A stretch of DNA of 64,000 nucleotides from Pelobates cultripes. Taxonomy: Eukaryota > Chordata > Amphibia > Anura > Pelobatidae. The notes below the pieces were generated by a model, which ran no database searches, was not told the DNA's origin, and saw only the letters and a list, made by a program, of their open reading frames with translations. The translations under genes were made by a program, and so were the position numbers. Positions 22,261-33,159 of this stretch are shown one piece after another. The DNA lies in contig OW240916.1 in NCBI GenBank assembly GCA_933207985.1, positions 311,660,767 through 311,724,766 of the forward strand. Reading direction: 5' to 3'. Position 1 is the stretch's first letter; each line of letters opens with the position of its first letter.

Positions 22261-23150
22261 TGGGGTCTTGGGCTGACCGAGTAATGTCCTGGATCATGGG
22301 TTCAGTCTTGGAATCTACATGGCTGCGTTATGGTAAGGCATGGTGTGAGTGGGTGAATTTTTGAGAGGCAGCTTGGTGGTTTCTGGTCTGAGAGAGAGCG
22401 TCTGCAAGGTCTGTTACAGTTAATCTTGTTCTGGGAGGCATCGGGCTGTTCTCCCTCATCTGTTTTGGGTGAGTTATCCGGGCTCAGTTTTGGTTCCAAC
22501 TCACCAGGGCCCCAGATCTCATGAAGAATGTTTTAGTCTCATTGGTGATGACAGGTTGGAGTAGGGGGCCCAAGGTTTTGGATTCATGGAGGTAGGTTTC
22601 GGATGCTCTGATGGTGGGACTGTTTGGAGTTCAACCACAGGTTTGTTCTTCTGCATTTGAAGTGGCGCTGTTTTGTTTGGCATTCACATTCACCTTTTTT
22701 TGGGCCATGTGGGTGGGGGAACTTGTTAGCCCATCCAAGTTGGTCCCTGGGGGCTTGTTGTTTGGTGATGTTTTTAGTGAGGTTGGTGCTGTGTGTTTTT
22801 TGCTGCCTAAGTCCAAAATGGATGTTCTTGGTTGGGGTACTTGGGTAACGCTACGGCAGATCCCTGGTTCGGTGGTTTGTCCGGTGGCCTGTTTTCATGC
22901 ATTCTCTGAGGTTCTCCCTTGTTGGTTCACGGGGACACCAGTTTCTTATCTTGATTCCAATTTATCAGGGTTTTTCACATGGCGTTGGAGGTCATTGAGT
23001 TACCTAGTGTGGAGTTTGGGGGCTCTCCTTTTGGATAAGGGTGGCCACCAAGGTGTCACGCCTGAGGTTTTCTGAAGAGGTTATCCAGTGGATTGGGAAG
23101 TGGGAATCTAGGAGGTTCCGTTCTTATGCTTGTCCAGCCGGATAGAGTAT
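22261..23150 (+). pseudogene. Tyrosine recombinase domain remnant
   Basis: The frame 22611-23075 is open for 154 codons and contains AMWVGELVSPSK (near 22706-22740) and a KSKMDV block near 22810. In this family I expect an arginine where the tryptophan of AMWVGE stands; CGG to TGG would explain it. After a shift, IGKWESRRFRSY is readable near 23087-23125 and keeps the tyrosine expected at the C-terminal active site, but the histidine-x-x-arginine motif that should precede it is not present. The recombinase is judged inactive. Confidence 0.7.
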
Positions 23151-23159
23151 GTTTTCGCT

Positions 23160-23725
23160 TTTGTCTCCATAAGTGCCGGAAGGCGAGTGTCGATGATCGG
23201 CCATTCTTACTTTTATTCGGCACAGCAGCGAGCTGAAATTTGTCCCAGGGGACTGCAGCTTGGTCTGTCGCCGGCAGTGGCGGACGTCCACTGTGTGGTT
23301 CCCGGGGCATGTGCTGGGCGCACCTGTTGCCTGAAATGGTCCGGTTTGCTCGCTTACTCTGCGTTCCTGATGTGCTCAAAGTTCATCTGGGGGAAAGTGA
23401 TCTTGGCACTATTCCGGTGTGGGATCTGGGTGAAACAATCCAGAAGGATTTGGCCGAGTTATGGCTCAAGTTCCAGAAACTCTGTATTGTCTGGTCCGAG
23501 GTGCTGTCCCGGAATTATTGGAGGGGTGCGAGGGACCCCAGGGCACTTGAGCGGAGCAGGATTAAGCTAAACAAACAGGTGTCTAAATTTGTTAAGGGAA
23601 TACTTGCATCTTCAAGCAAAATGCAGCTCTGTATTTTAGGAGTGATAGGATCCACCTTACAGAGGTGGGTCTTGATTTGTTAAATTTGGCGTTACAGGAT
23701 ACATTGGAGGAGGCTTTGGTGTTGG
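23160..23725 (+). pseudogene. SGNH-hydrolase-like ORF of the Ngaro-like element, broken
   Basis: A reading from about 23160 gives MIGHSY (near 23193-23210), a glycine-histidine-serine block of the kind that holds the catalytic serine of SGNH hydrolases. After a frameshift near 23240-23330 the continuation reads LGESDLGT in place of an expected GGND-type block, then VWSEVL, and finally DRIHLTEVG (near 23644-23670), which resembles the last block with the catalytic histidine. The order serine block, asparagine block, histidine block fits the fold; the asparagine appears lost. SGNH-like ORFs are known in some Ngaro elements. The substrate is unknown. Confidence 0.6.
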
Positions 23726-23779
23726 GGCAGCCCCGCTGATATAGGGGGTAAACCAGCGGGGCTTGTGGAGGTACATCGA

Positions 23780-24218
23780 CCTTGTCAACTGGGGGTTGGA
23801 CCAGCGGTCCGTGGAACGTGGATGGGTAGGGCTGACCCTCCCCTAGCCACAGGTACAGGTATGGTTAACAGACGTGCCCACTGAGCCAATGATCAGGTTG
23901 TGGTTAGCATTACGAAAATGGAAGGCCCAAAAAGGCTTTGTGCGGGTTGGGACGATTGTAGTTGGCAAGGTGATACTCAGTGACGTATATATATTTACTG
24001 TTTAAATTATGTATATATGATGTTTATGTTATAAAGTTGAAGTTTTAAGATTTATACATATGTATAATATTTATAATATGTTATAAAGCTGTGGTCTGTT
24101 TTCATCAAGTAAGTCTGTGGTTTGATTATTTCGGGCAAGCAAAGTGGTTGGGGAGCAGCGGTTGGGTTCACTGGTATATGCCCATGCACAATACCCTCTA
24201 CCTATGCACAAGACACTG
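23780..24218 (+). repeat. Split direct repeat B1
   Basis: Matches B2 at 24492-24933 from GGACCAGCGGTC to CCTATGCACA near the right end. B1 lacks about 29 bp that B2 has near 24664-24700 and carries a 14 bp insertion near its right end. Confidence 0.85.
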
Positions 24219-24491
24219 AGGAGTCAGGCAAGGCCTAGACAGAACAGGGACATGTGAGTGTGAGGGGGAGTGGATAGATAGAATGGTAGGAGGATTTTAG
24301 AATGGTGGGAGGAGGCCTAGGGGCAAAGGGGTGTGACAGTATGAATAGGTGGCCATTTTGCAGGCTAAGCAGCCATCTTCATTATCAGTTGGTAACAGGT
24401 TCGCGCCCTACCGTCCTCCCTTTTTTTGTTTTCTTTATTTTGTGTTCGTTGTCTGTATTTGTTTTATTGTCACAGCGTGGCACCGTGTGGC
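24219..24491 (+). repeat. Split direct repeat A2 and leader
   Basis: The first 135 bp match A1. The following 138 bp, up to B2, are not present after A1 and include a T-rich stretch. This preserves leader sequence that A1 lost by the internal deletion. Confidence 0.75.
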
Positions 24492-24933
24492 CCTTGACAA
24501 CCGGGGGATGGACCAGCGGTCTGTGGAAAGTGAATGGGTAGGGCTGACCCTCCCCTAACCTCAGGTACAGGTATGGATAACAGACATGCCCACTGAGCCA
24601 ATGATCGGCTGGTGGTTAGCATTATGAGAATGGAAGGCCAAGAAAGGCCTTGTGCTGGTTGGGACGAGGGGGGAAGGCAGCTGCCCAAGTTATTGTTTTT
24701 GGTTGGCAAGGTGGTACTCAGTGATGTATATATATTTACTGAGTAAGTTATGTATATATAATTTTTATATTAAAAAGTTGAAGTTTAAAGATTTATACAT
24801 ATTTATAACATTTAAACTATTTAATAAAGCTGTGGCCTATTTTCACCAAGTAAGTCTGTGGTTTGATTATTTCGGGCAAGCAAAGTGGTTGGGGAGCAGC
24901 GGTTGAGTACACTGGGATATGCCCATACCTATG
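24492..24933 (+). repeat. Split direct repeat B2, element right end
   Basis: Matches B1 with scattered substitutions and a length difference near 24664-24700. The similarity ends near 24933, taken as the right boundary of the element. Confidence 0.82.
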
Positions 24934-26389
24934 CACATGCATGTCTGTCTAAAAGTCACAATTGTCTCGTTTTGGAGTAAAAAGAAAGCGAAAATCTAAT
25001 GGCAGCAAACTCACAATAAATCTTAGTTCCAGATAATACATATAATGCATATTTAAATACAGCTACACATTAAATCAATTTATAAGAATAATGTATGCAT
25101 TTGAAGAGAGGTTGAAGGTGAAGTTCGCTTGCCCTGAGAAAACCTTTTAGTGTCCTGATAGAATTCTGACAGTAATGAACACACTAAGTTGCCAACTGGT
25201 AAATGCTAATACGTGAGCTGTAGCCTTTATAAGTAAACCTGAATTATGTGTCGTAGTGGTACTAGGTAAACCTGCCATTAAATAAGCTGCAATTACTAAC
25301 AATACATTCAGTGGTTGACAGCAGCATTAATGATAGGAGTATAGAAATAAGCCTAAGTTTATTAATTAAAAGACAAATTCAGTACTGTCTCAGATACTTC
25401 CTTCGAAGATATGGAATCACTCAAGGTTGCAGTGCGCATGTCCATATCCTTTCTCCTGCTTTCAAGGTCAATGCGCATGCATGTGACATCACACACGATG
25501 CAAGATGTGAAGAATTTGCCCTATTCATTATCCCGAGACAGCATGGATCGGCAGAACCACGTAACCCACTTCACGACTGCTACTAAGGTTACAGGAGCTT
25601 GAGAAATTCTTGCTAAAGAAAAAAGAAAACTTTCAGGTTTATAATTAGAGCAATTTTTCTAAAACAATTCCTACAAAAATAATTTAAAGTGGGTAAATTC
25701 ATACGTGTGGGTTCTATAACAAAAGTGTTATGTTTTGCTTAAAAAAAAAAAAAAGAACTGAAAAAAATTTGTTACATTCACTCATTATCACAAGTTTAGA
25801 AAATAGAAAATATTTTACACAAATAGAATTTTGCAAAATAGTATTTATCAACTGCTTACATTTTCTTAAAGTATTTTTTTCAATGTTTTATATATATATA
25901 TATATATATAGACATGTGCGTCATACCCAAAAGTTTTTTACAGCATTGTTGTTGCAGTTTTCATAAATTAATGCTTGCTCTATTGTTAGTGCTTGTGCAG
26001 ATTTCAATTCAGTTTGCTATTCAATATATACAGATATTGTCCAAAAACAATTAAAGTATTAGACACGATGTCTGAAACTGTTCTTTTTCTTTGATATACA
26101 GCTGGCTTGGAAATATAAAGTACAATTATCTAACGTCAAAATACTTTAGCAAATAGAAGTCTATCACTACAATGTGAGAAATCCATAATAGAGACATTAA
26201 AGAAAGGTGAAATGTGTTTCAGCATGCTTCAGTAACTAAACGTATTGCTAAATAAATGAACTTCTCTCACTTCACTTGCAAGAGAAATTATACAAATGCA
26301 TTTATCTCAATAAAATAAAGACACCAGAAGTACAAAAGCCTATACTTTATGGTTTGGCAATTAGAGTGCAGGAAAAAAATAAAACTTAA
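24934..26389. other. AT-rich spacer
   Basis: Holds a TA microsatellite at 25889-25910. Frames at 25311-25602 show no motif. Confidence 0.5.
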
Positions 26390-26390
26390 T

Positions 26391-26437
26391 TCTTTCATTC
26401 TTTCTATCTTTCCTTCTTTCTTTCTTTCTTTCTTTCA
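26391..26437 (+). repeat. TTCT/TTTC microsatellite
   Basis: Pyrimidine tetranucleotide run with interruptions, followed by a T-rich tract. Confidence 0.9.
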
Positions 26438-26544
26438 TTTTTTTTATTTTTTTTACACACTACTCTTAGCATTGCCAGGTATTTCTCATGTATTTCTTAT
26501 GGTTACCAGGTATTTCTCAGAAGTATTTCTCAGGTATTTAAGGC

Positions 26545-26760
26545 TGCCTAGCCGGTGCCGGTATTGCAGTAATACCGGCAATACAAATGTCTGTCTCAGT
26601 ATAAACAGTGATTATTCTGCAATACCAGCACCGGCCAGTAGGGGGTTGTTGTTTGTGTGGAGAGAGGCAGGGATAAGAAGTAACATCATCTCTCTCCCTG
26701 CCTCTCTCTATTCACTGATCCACTGGGGAGCAGCTCTGCAATGAGTCCAGACAGCAGGAT
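26545..26760. repeat. Imperfect palindromes around CCGGTATTGCAG
   Basis: GCCGGTATTGCAG and its reverse complement-like partner at 26565-26580, then again at 26610-26635, followed by a GAGAGAGGCAGGGA/TCTCTCCCTGCCTCTC pair at 26660-26708. Stem-forming sequence, possibly one edge of a transposon that contains the adjacent minisatellite. Confidence 0.55.
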
Positions 26761-26770
26761 CGAGCCGGCG

Positions 26771-27150
26771 AGACATGGGGACGGTGAGAGACTTGGGGTC
26801 GCTGAGACATTGGGACACTGGAAGACATAGGGAAACTGGGGAATATGGGGACCCTGAGACACTAGGGACACAGTGGCCCCATGTCTCCCAGTTGCCCCTA
26901 GTCTCTCAGTGTCCCCATGTCTCCCAGCCAGTGTCCCTAGTGTCTCAGTGTCCCTGTGTCTCCCAGTGTTCCTGGTGTCTCTCAGTGTCCCCATGTCTCC
27001 CAGTGTGCCTGGTGTCTCTCAGTGTCCCTAGTGCCTGTGTCCCCAGTCTCCCAGAGTGCCCTAGTCTCTCAGTGTCCCCATGTATCTCAGTGTCCCCATG
27101 TATCTCAGTGTCCCCATATCTCTCCCAGTGTCTCAGTGTCCCCAAGTCTA
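26771..27150. repeat. Minisatellite in head-to-head inverted arrangement
   Basis: From 26771 to 26870 the units read as GACACTGGGAGACAT-like on the plus strand. From 26871 to 27150 the same unit appears as its reverse complement, AGTGTCCCCATGTCTCCC, about ten times. The symmetry centre is near 26872. Open frames over the array are simple-repeat translations. Confidence 0.85.
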
Positions 27151-27189
27151 TAACTCTTTTGACATGGGTTTTGCTGGATTATTTTTTGT

Positions 27190-27311
27190 TATTCTGTCTC
27201 TCACTGTTAAAATACACCTACCATTAAAATTATAGACTGATCATTTCTTTTTCAGTTGGGCATTTGTTCAAAATCAGCAGGGGATCAAATACTTTTCCCC
27301 TCACTGTACAT
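27190..27311 (+). repeat. DNA-transposon-like right end
   Basis: Contains TTTTTCAGTTGGGCATTTG and AAATCAGCAGGGGATCAAA followed by CCCCTCACTGTA. These resemble the end of a dispersed vertebrate DNA-transposon family as remembered. The minisatellite and the palindromes to its left may be internal to that element. Confidence 0.45.
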
Positions 27312-28278
27312 GACTAAGGCTGTGTGTCCAAAAGATGATATGTTATTTTTTTTTGTCCTTATGGTTTAATAAGCCCTTTTTCTTGCTTCACACTACACTG
27401 TGACACCTCTGGGTTATTATTATTTATAATTAATCAACTTTTTGGAAACAGAAAAATTAGTTCCTGCTTGCATGACATTCCCAGTGCTTAATTAATTATA
27501 GAATTTGAATGGCTTTAAATTCCTTAGAGATGACTTGAGTAAGCCTTTTCAGGCAGTTTTCATTAAACATTGGTTTTCTGGATTTGTAAGCTTTTGTCTG
27601 AAGGTTGGCTGACTTTTTTCTGAGTAAGAAAATTAAAGTCCAGCACGATCATCCTGGTCTCTACAAGCAGCTTATCATAACATTCGGTTCCTATTGACTT
27701 GTGCTTAACCAAAATAGCTCACAATGTCATCTATCTTCATGCCTTTGGTGTACAAATAAGGTTCTAACTCTTATGCATATGTTTCATTTTCTATTAATGG
27801 TATAATCATTCAAAAACACAATGCCAAAAACATTGCGAACTTAATAAAAAATGACAATGCAATATTTTTTTTGAGTTAGGAGCAAATAAGATTTAACTAG
27901 CATTGCTTTCCGATTATGCCTTATCACTGCATTCCTGTTATAGATCACATGGAATGTTTAGTAATTCGTGTAGGTTTGACTACTTTGTTACTGTTATATT
28001 TGTATCATGATTGCTGAATATGTTTAATTGATCCATTGTGATAATTAGTACTGTTTTTTCTTATATGTGATAGATGGAATGTACTTATTTTAACCACAGT
28101 GTATTTTCACATCAAACTTTTGTGCATGTTTAAATACGCAATAAGAAGTCTCGCCTTTTAAATGTTTCTTTTATCTTTTCTTTTGTAACCTGCTAAACAA
28201 GTTTTGGTTTTGGAGTTCTTTGATATTATGTAGGTATTTCTCTGTGATTTGTCCCGAATACAAAATGAATTCAAAACG
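27312..28278. other. AT-rich spacer
   Basis: No gene or RNA feature recognised. Confidence 0.5.
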
Positions 28279-28721
28279 TTAAAGGGATACTCCATACTCC
28301 TAAAGCACATTAGGTTGCTGTAGTGTAGAGCTTTATGTGTGGAGAGTGTGACCTCATTATTCATTTTACAAAAAGTGTGGATTTCAATAATTGGCACATC
28401 TATAAATTATCCTTGTTACACATCAGTGACTGTCATGAGGACAACCGGACCTGTAACTTCCTGGTTGTTTAGCTCAGTAGATCTAAACTTTTAAGACAAA
28501 CAATTGACTAGAGCATTGCAATATCTTCTCATTGAGTTTCACCGAGAAGTCTGTAATTATCAGCCACATCAAGTCTAGGTTTGGTTAGAAGGGGGGATTG
28601 CAAAGGTTTCATATAATAGATCTGGAATTTGTCCAGGCTATTTATCTATCTAATATCTAATGTTTTTATGGTTTTTGGAGAATGGTGTGGGGAGGGTAGG
28701 AGCAGTGAAGTGTCCTTTTAA
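28279..28721. mobile_element. TTAA-ended MITE
   Basis: Begins TTAAAGGGATACTCC and ends GAAGTGTCCTTTTAA, imperfect inverted repeats with TTAA at both ends. Shares the TTAAAGG opening with the MITEs at 4272 and 12620, but the interior differs. Confidence 0.65.
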
Positions 28722-29390
28722 ATCAAATTACACAAACACATGGAAAACACAGAAGTTTGTTTACTAAACATTACATTTTACAAGAATACAATCTAAATTG
28801 ACCAGTTGAGGCTTATTTACCTGCAAGCACAGCTTGACTATTTTAGCCTAAACAGTTAGAATTCTTTTTTCAAATTGGTTATTTTGGAAAACAATTTCAA
28901 ACTCACTTTGAATTCCTGTGTGGATAATACTGAACATTTTCAAAGCACGGTGATTTACCTTCCTTTATTAATTCTTTGAAATAAAATTATCAAAGGATAA
29001 AAGGTTGTTTGTTTTTTAATTCAAAATACACAATATTTCATCTTTACTTGAAAACAATCTATACTTTTTAGGCACAAATTAAAATGAATGTCGCATAAAT
29101 ACTGTGACAGAGTATTACATTTTATAGTGAGATTGCTATAAAATGGCAAGGCATCATTAACTTGCCTAATATTCTGGCAAAGGTAGATAAGTATGTAATT
29201 TAATAAAGATTATTCTACTTTCTAGGACAATGTGTGCACTGAATAAAGGAAATATATTTTACTGTAATCTAGTGTGACTGCGTCAGCGTATTATAGCCCC
29301 AAATTAAAGGTTATACACACACACACATACACACACACACTAATGTCTAATGTCTGTAGAGAAAGCTGTGATTATTGCATCACTGTATTA
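28722..29390. other. AT-rich spacer with CA run
   Basis: A CA microsatellite occupies about 29317-29341. No gene recognised. Confidence 0.5.
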
Positions 29391-29740
29391 TTAAAGGATC
29401 ATACAAACATGTATAATGCTATAGATTTTCCTCACTAATTAGATGCTGGAGCCCCCACCTCCCCCCTCCACCACCACCACCACCACCCATGTTTACATTA
29501 AAACATAACAAAAAAAACATTTTTACTTACTGGTTTCACGTCCAATCCTGTGCTTTTCATAGAGATGCAATGGGAACTTGATGTGTGCGCTGGGTGTGCC
29601 ACACTCATCCATCCAAATGCTTCTCACAGGGAAGCATGGAATCCAAGTCCTCTCTACGATACCATGTGATGCTGCGAACGTCACAGGAACATGTTAGATT
29701 GGGCTCTCAATGTGGAAATGCCCTGTAATGATAATCCTTG
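29391..29740. repeat. Possible MITE left part with CCA microsatellite
   Basis: TTAAAGGATCATACAAACATG resembles a TTAA-type MITE start. A (CCA)n run lies near 29464-29488. No right terminus was found. Confidence 0.4.
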
Positions 29741-29789
29741 TAATCAGAATATTTCCATATTTACAGACCAGTAATGTGTTAGATTAAAG

Positions 29790-30630
29790 GGCTTAAATGC
29801 CAGTACACCGGTATCACCACATTTGCCTACCATGAACCAGTGGATTGAGAGAGTGGAAAACACATGCACTTTAGAGGATCTGCATTGGGCAACCCGTGGT
29901 AGGATGCAAATTTATTTAGACACTTGGCTCCCATGGATACAGTATTGGACTTCACATGGAGCCAATAGTTCCTAGACATCATAAGAGGTCAACGCTAAAC
30001 CCTTTAGAGAATCCGATGCCCCGACTATCTGATTGCATAACTGATGGGTTGGTTGCTCATGTAGTTCTAAATTCCAGCATAACTCTGCCCTGTTCCTTAC
30101 ACGCCATAGACACAGCATCTGCAAAGACACTAGGACACTCTGAATTATGAGGATGCTGAACACACACTACATAAACGCACCACAGGGATCAACCCCACAA
30201 TGACCGAAATTAAACATGACCGCTAGACCGATACAGACCACTTCCCACCCCCTTTATGTTACCCCTACTTACCTTTGTTTTACAGTTCCTAATTGTCCCA
30301 ATTTTTTACATTATATCTGTAAATGATGTTGAATGCTACTGCACCGTAAAATGTTTTGAGAAGCATAGCAATGTACCTAAAATATGGTACCATGGAATGT
30401 GCTATCTGCCAATACAGGCTGTTGAACCGCAAATTCATATTGTACCAATGCAAAAATTTCCCTTGCTGTGTCGAGGATAACTGTTGGTTGCATGATTGTG
30501 TTGCAACAGATTTTATGCTATGCAAATTAAATTAAAAAAATCAAAAATCTATGAGATGGACACATTTTTTAATTGCAGGACAACCCCTGTGGTATATATT
30601 ATTATATGTATTTGTAATAAACCATATGCT
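29790..30630 (+). pseudogene. L1/Tx1-type LINE 3' end fragment
   Basis: A frame starting at 29832 reads a NQWIERVENTC block, then WATRGRM and a WLPWIQYW block, which I recognise as the last part of an L1-type ORF2 in amphibians. After a stop the sequence becomes a plausible 3' untranslated region with AATAAA near 30617. The copy has several stops. No target duplication was found. Confidence 0.55.
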
Positions 30631-31325
30631 GGAAATACCTGTCAGATATTAAAGTAGAACATATTACAGCTTGTTACATCAGTAAATTGAAAAAGCAGTG
30701 CTCCCTTTTCAAGACACCTTCATGTTTATCATGAGATCCTGCTGTTTGAAATTCCAAGTGATTGAGAAAATATCTATGGGATAGGGTTGCAAAAGGAATT
30801 AAAATTGATTTATATCTTAAAAACCCAGGCACCTCTTGGTCTTAAAATAGATTTGAATTATATTCCTTTCCTTTGAGATCTGTCATGTGGTATACTGAGA
30901 TTGCTTTTAATTAGTTTTGCATGTAAGTACATATATACATACACATGCATGTTGTTGTGTGATTGTGTTTCACATGTTTTTTTGTGTGATTTTTTTTAAT
31001 GTGATTTTTCATGATACATATAATTTATATATTCCTGATTGTTTTCATATATACCTATATATTCTGTTTGATTACTAAACGCTGATCGTTTTGTTCTTTT
31101 TTGAACCCAGGGAGCCGTACATACGTATTAGTATGTTAGTCAAGGACATCTTGTTAGAATTATTATTATGATTTTAACCCTAAAGTTAGAATCCGCATTA
31201 AAGAGTTAATTTACAAGCCTTCTTCAGGTCTTTACCAACTCCTTCCACGTGTTTCCAGTTCAGTGTGCATTTGGTCTTTCTCTTCCCATATTTTTAGGTT
31301 TAGAGCTAATTAAACCAAGTCACTC
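30631..31325. other. AT-rich spacer
   Basis: T-rich runs near 30977-31010; no gene recognised. Confidence 0.5.
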
Positions 31326-31329
31326 TGCT

Positions 31330-31378
31330 GGCTGGTACCCTCCTGATAATCTATTTTTGTGAAACGTGCGTCGAGTGT
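31330..31378 (+). ncRNA. Degenerate hammerhead-like motif in a retroelement scrap
   Basis: CCTGATAATC, then TTTTTGTGAAAC, GTGC and GTCGAG follow in the order of a type I hammerhead ribozyme core (CUGANGA, stem II, GAAA, stem III, NUH). The core reads CTGATAA, lacking the invariant G after position 7, and stem II is weak, so activity is unlikely. It is probably a relic of a Penelope-type terminal repeat. Confidence 0.35.
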
Positions 31379-31386
31379 TATGGCAC

Positions 31387-31689
31387 TAGTGATGTCCCGA
31401 ACTGTTCGCCGAACGGTTCGCAAACTGTTCGCCATGGACTCCAGTCAGCTGACACATTCCAGCCAATCAGCAGCAGACCCTCCCTCCCAGACCCTCCCAA
31501 CTCCTGGACAGCATCCATTTTGAAGCTGCATTCTTAGTGAGCTGTCCAGGAGGTGGGAGGGTCTGGGAGGGAGGGTCTGCTGCTGATTGGCTGGAATGTG
31601 TCAGCTGACTGGAGTCCACGCGAACCGTTCGTGGCGAACCATGGCGAACAGTTTGCGAACCGTTCGGCGAACAGTTCGGGACATCACTA
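31387..31689. mobile_element. 303 bp hAT-type foldback with 8 bp target duplication
   Basis: TATGGCAC at 31379-31386 is repeated at 31690-31697. The element begins TAGTGATGTCCC and ends GGGACATCACTA. The arms 31387-31514 and 31540-31689 are nearly perfect reverse complements around a 25 bp centre; the right arm has about 22 bp extra near 31619-31641. Both arms carry repeated GTTCGC/GCGAAC motifs near their outer ends. The 8 bp duplication fits the hAT superfamily. Confidence 0.93.
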
Positions 31690-31697
31690 TATGGCAC

Positions 31698-33009
31698 CAC
31701 TTGTAATGAATTTATGGAAACTGCTACTTTTCCAATACTGCATTCTATTCTCTATCTGTCTGACTGTGGAAGCTAGGATGTAGAGCACAGTGAGGTCGTG
31801 AGGGTGATATATATATTTCCATTAAATGATTTTGAAGACTTTTATAGTACTGGGTGGCTCTCTCTATAACTTGGTGCGCTTTGAGTTCATTATTTTTTAT
31901 TTAAATACAACCTAAAAGTAAGATTTGCCATTTTATTTATTACTTCTATTTTTTTATTTTGTCTTGTATAGATGTGAGAATTAATCGAAACATAATAGAT
32001 AGTACATATTTCTATAATTGTGGGCTCATTTAACTTTTATTAAGTGTATACAGCAGTTGCAGGTATTTATTTAGGATATTTTCTTTCCCTAACTTTAGAA
32101 ACAGCCAATAGTTAATGATTATACGATTTCTCTGCTAATGTTACAGTTACAATGCATTTATCGTTGACATTTTGTTGTTACATTAGGATACATTTGTGAA
32201 GGGACACATTTTAGCTTAGTAGGAGTAATACAAAGTAATAACGGCAGCGTGACGATAACTGAATGTTTTTAAAGGTGTTATATGTAACGCAAAAAAGGCA
32301 CCTATAGCAACTATAGTTCAACACATTCGTTCGACACTTTCGTCTTTGTTGATCTGATCTATATGGACCAATAAACCAAGTCACATTGACCTGAAAAGTA
32401 CCGAATGCATAAATTCTTTGCTCGCAATTCATGTGGAATTATAGCTTATATTCTCCTTTGTATACATGAACTTTGCAGTCATACTTGGTGTCTTAAATGT
32501 ATAATTTGTGTGATTTTATATTATGATTAATACCTTTTCTTTGGATATGTATATACAGTACATTTATCTCCATTTCTGTCTTTTTACTTAATTCTGCTTG
32601 TATCGACCCACTATACCCTCTCTCCCTCTGTAGTTTTTCTTGTATCGGTACTTATCATTACCTTGTTAGTATTCAAGGACTAGCTACTTTCATGCACTAG
32701 TTACTTCATGCTTAATTTGATATATTTCTTAATTTTGCTCTTTTTTGCTTTGTATCCCCACCATCAAACCTCTACAAACACATACCTCTGGTTCATTAAG
32801 GGTTGCTTCTACTCATGTATTTTAACAATAATATTCTAATATTAATCTTCTTCTGCTTCTTCTGCTACTCCCATCAACTATGGTGTCAACACTCAATATA
32901 AAATCTTTTTCATGATCACCCTCTTTTACCTGCTACTTTAAATGCCTTTTAATGTCCCTGTGAAAATCAAACCAGCCTGCAAACTACTGTAACAAATACA
33001 CAAGTGATC
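31698..33009. other. AT-rich spacer
   Basis: No motif-bearing ORF. The stretch just after 31698 appears to continue the repeat interrupted by the foldback. Confidence 0.45.
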
Positions 33010-33145
33010 CTTTAAAGGAACACTCCCAACACATGGAGTGTCTGGACAGTTTAACACATCAGAAGTTGGGGCAGCACTCATCCACATCAGCCTTAAATTG
33101 GCGCTAGCAAACTCTCCAAAAAGGATAATACAATCCAATAACATT
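33010..33145. repeat. Possible truncated MITE
   Basis: TTTAAAGGAACACTCCCAA and a CATGGAGTGTCTGG block resemble MITE left ends elsewhere in the window; no right end was found. Confidence 0.4.
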
Positions 33146-33159
33146 TGGGCAATTTTTTA

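Larger units (their letters stand above)
21409..24933 (+). mobile_element. Ngaro/DIRS-like tyrosine-recombinase retrotransposon, internally deleted
   Basis: Four blocks form the split direct repeat order A1 (21409-21535), coding region, B1 (23780-24218), A2 (24219-24353) and B2 (24492-24933). A1 resembles A2 and B1 resembles B2. This arrangement is known from Ngaro-group elements. The coding part runs from the end of an RT/RNase H domain through a tyrosine-recombinase-like domain to an SGNH-hydrolase-like ORF, all broken by stops and frameshifts. A1 stops matching A2 at about 21535 and goes directly into RNase H-proximal sequence, so the 5' leader, any gag ORF and most of RT were lost in one internal deletion. 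Confidence 0.85.

Noticed and set aside
26686..27227. Overlapping ORFs of 100-150 codons on both strands
   Set aside because: They follow the 17-18 bp minisatellite and show only repeated short peptides.
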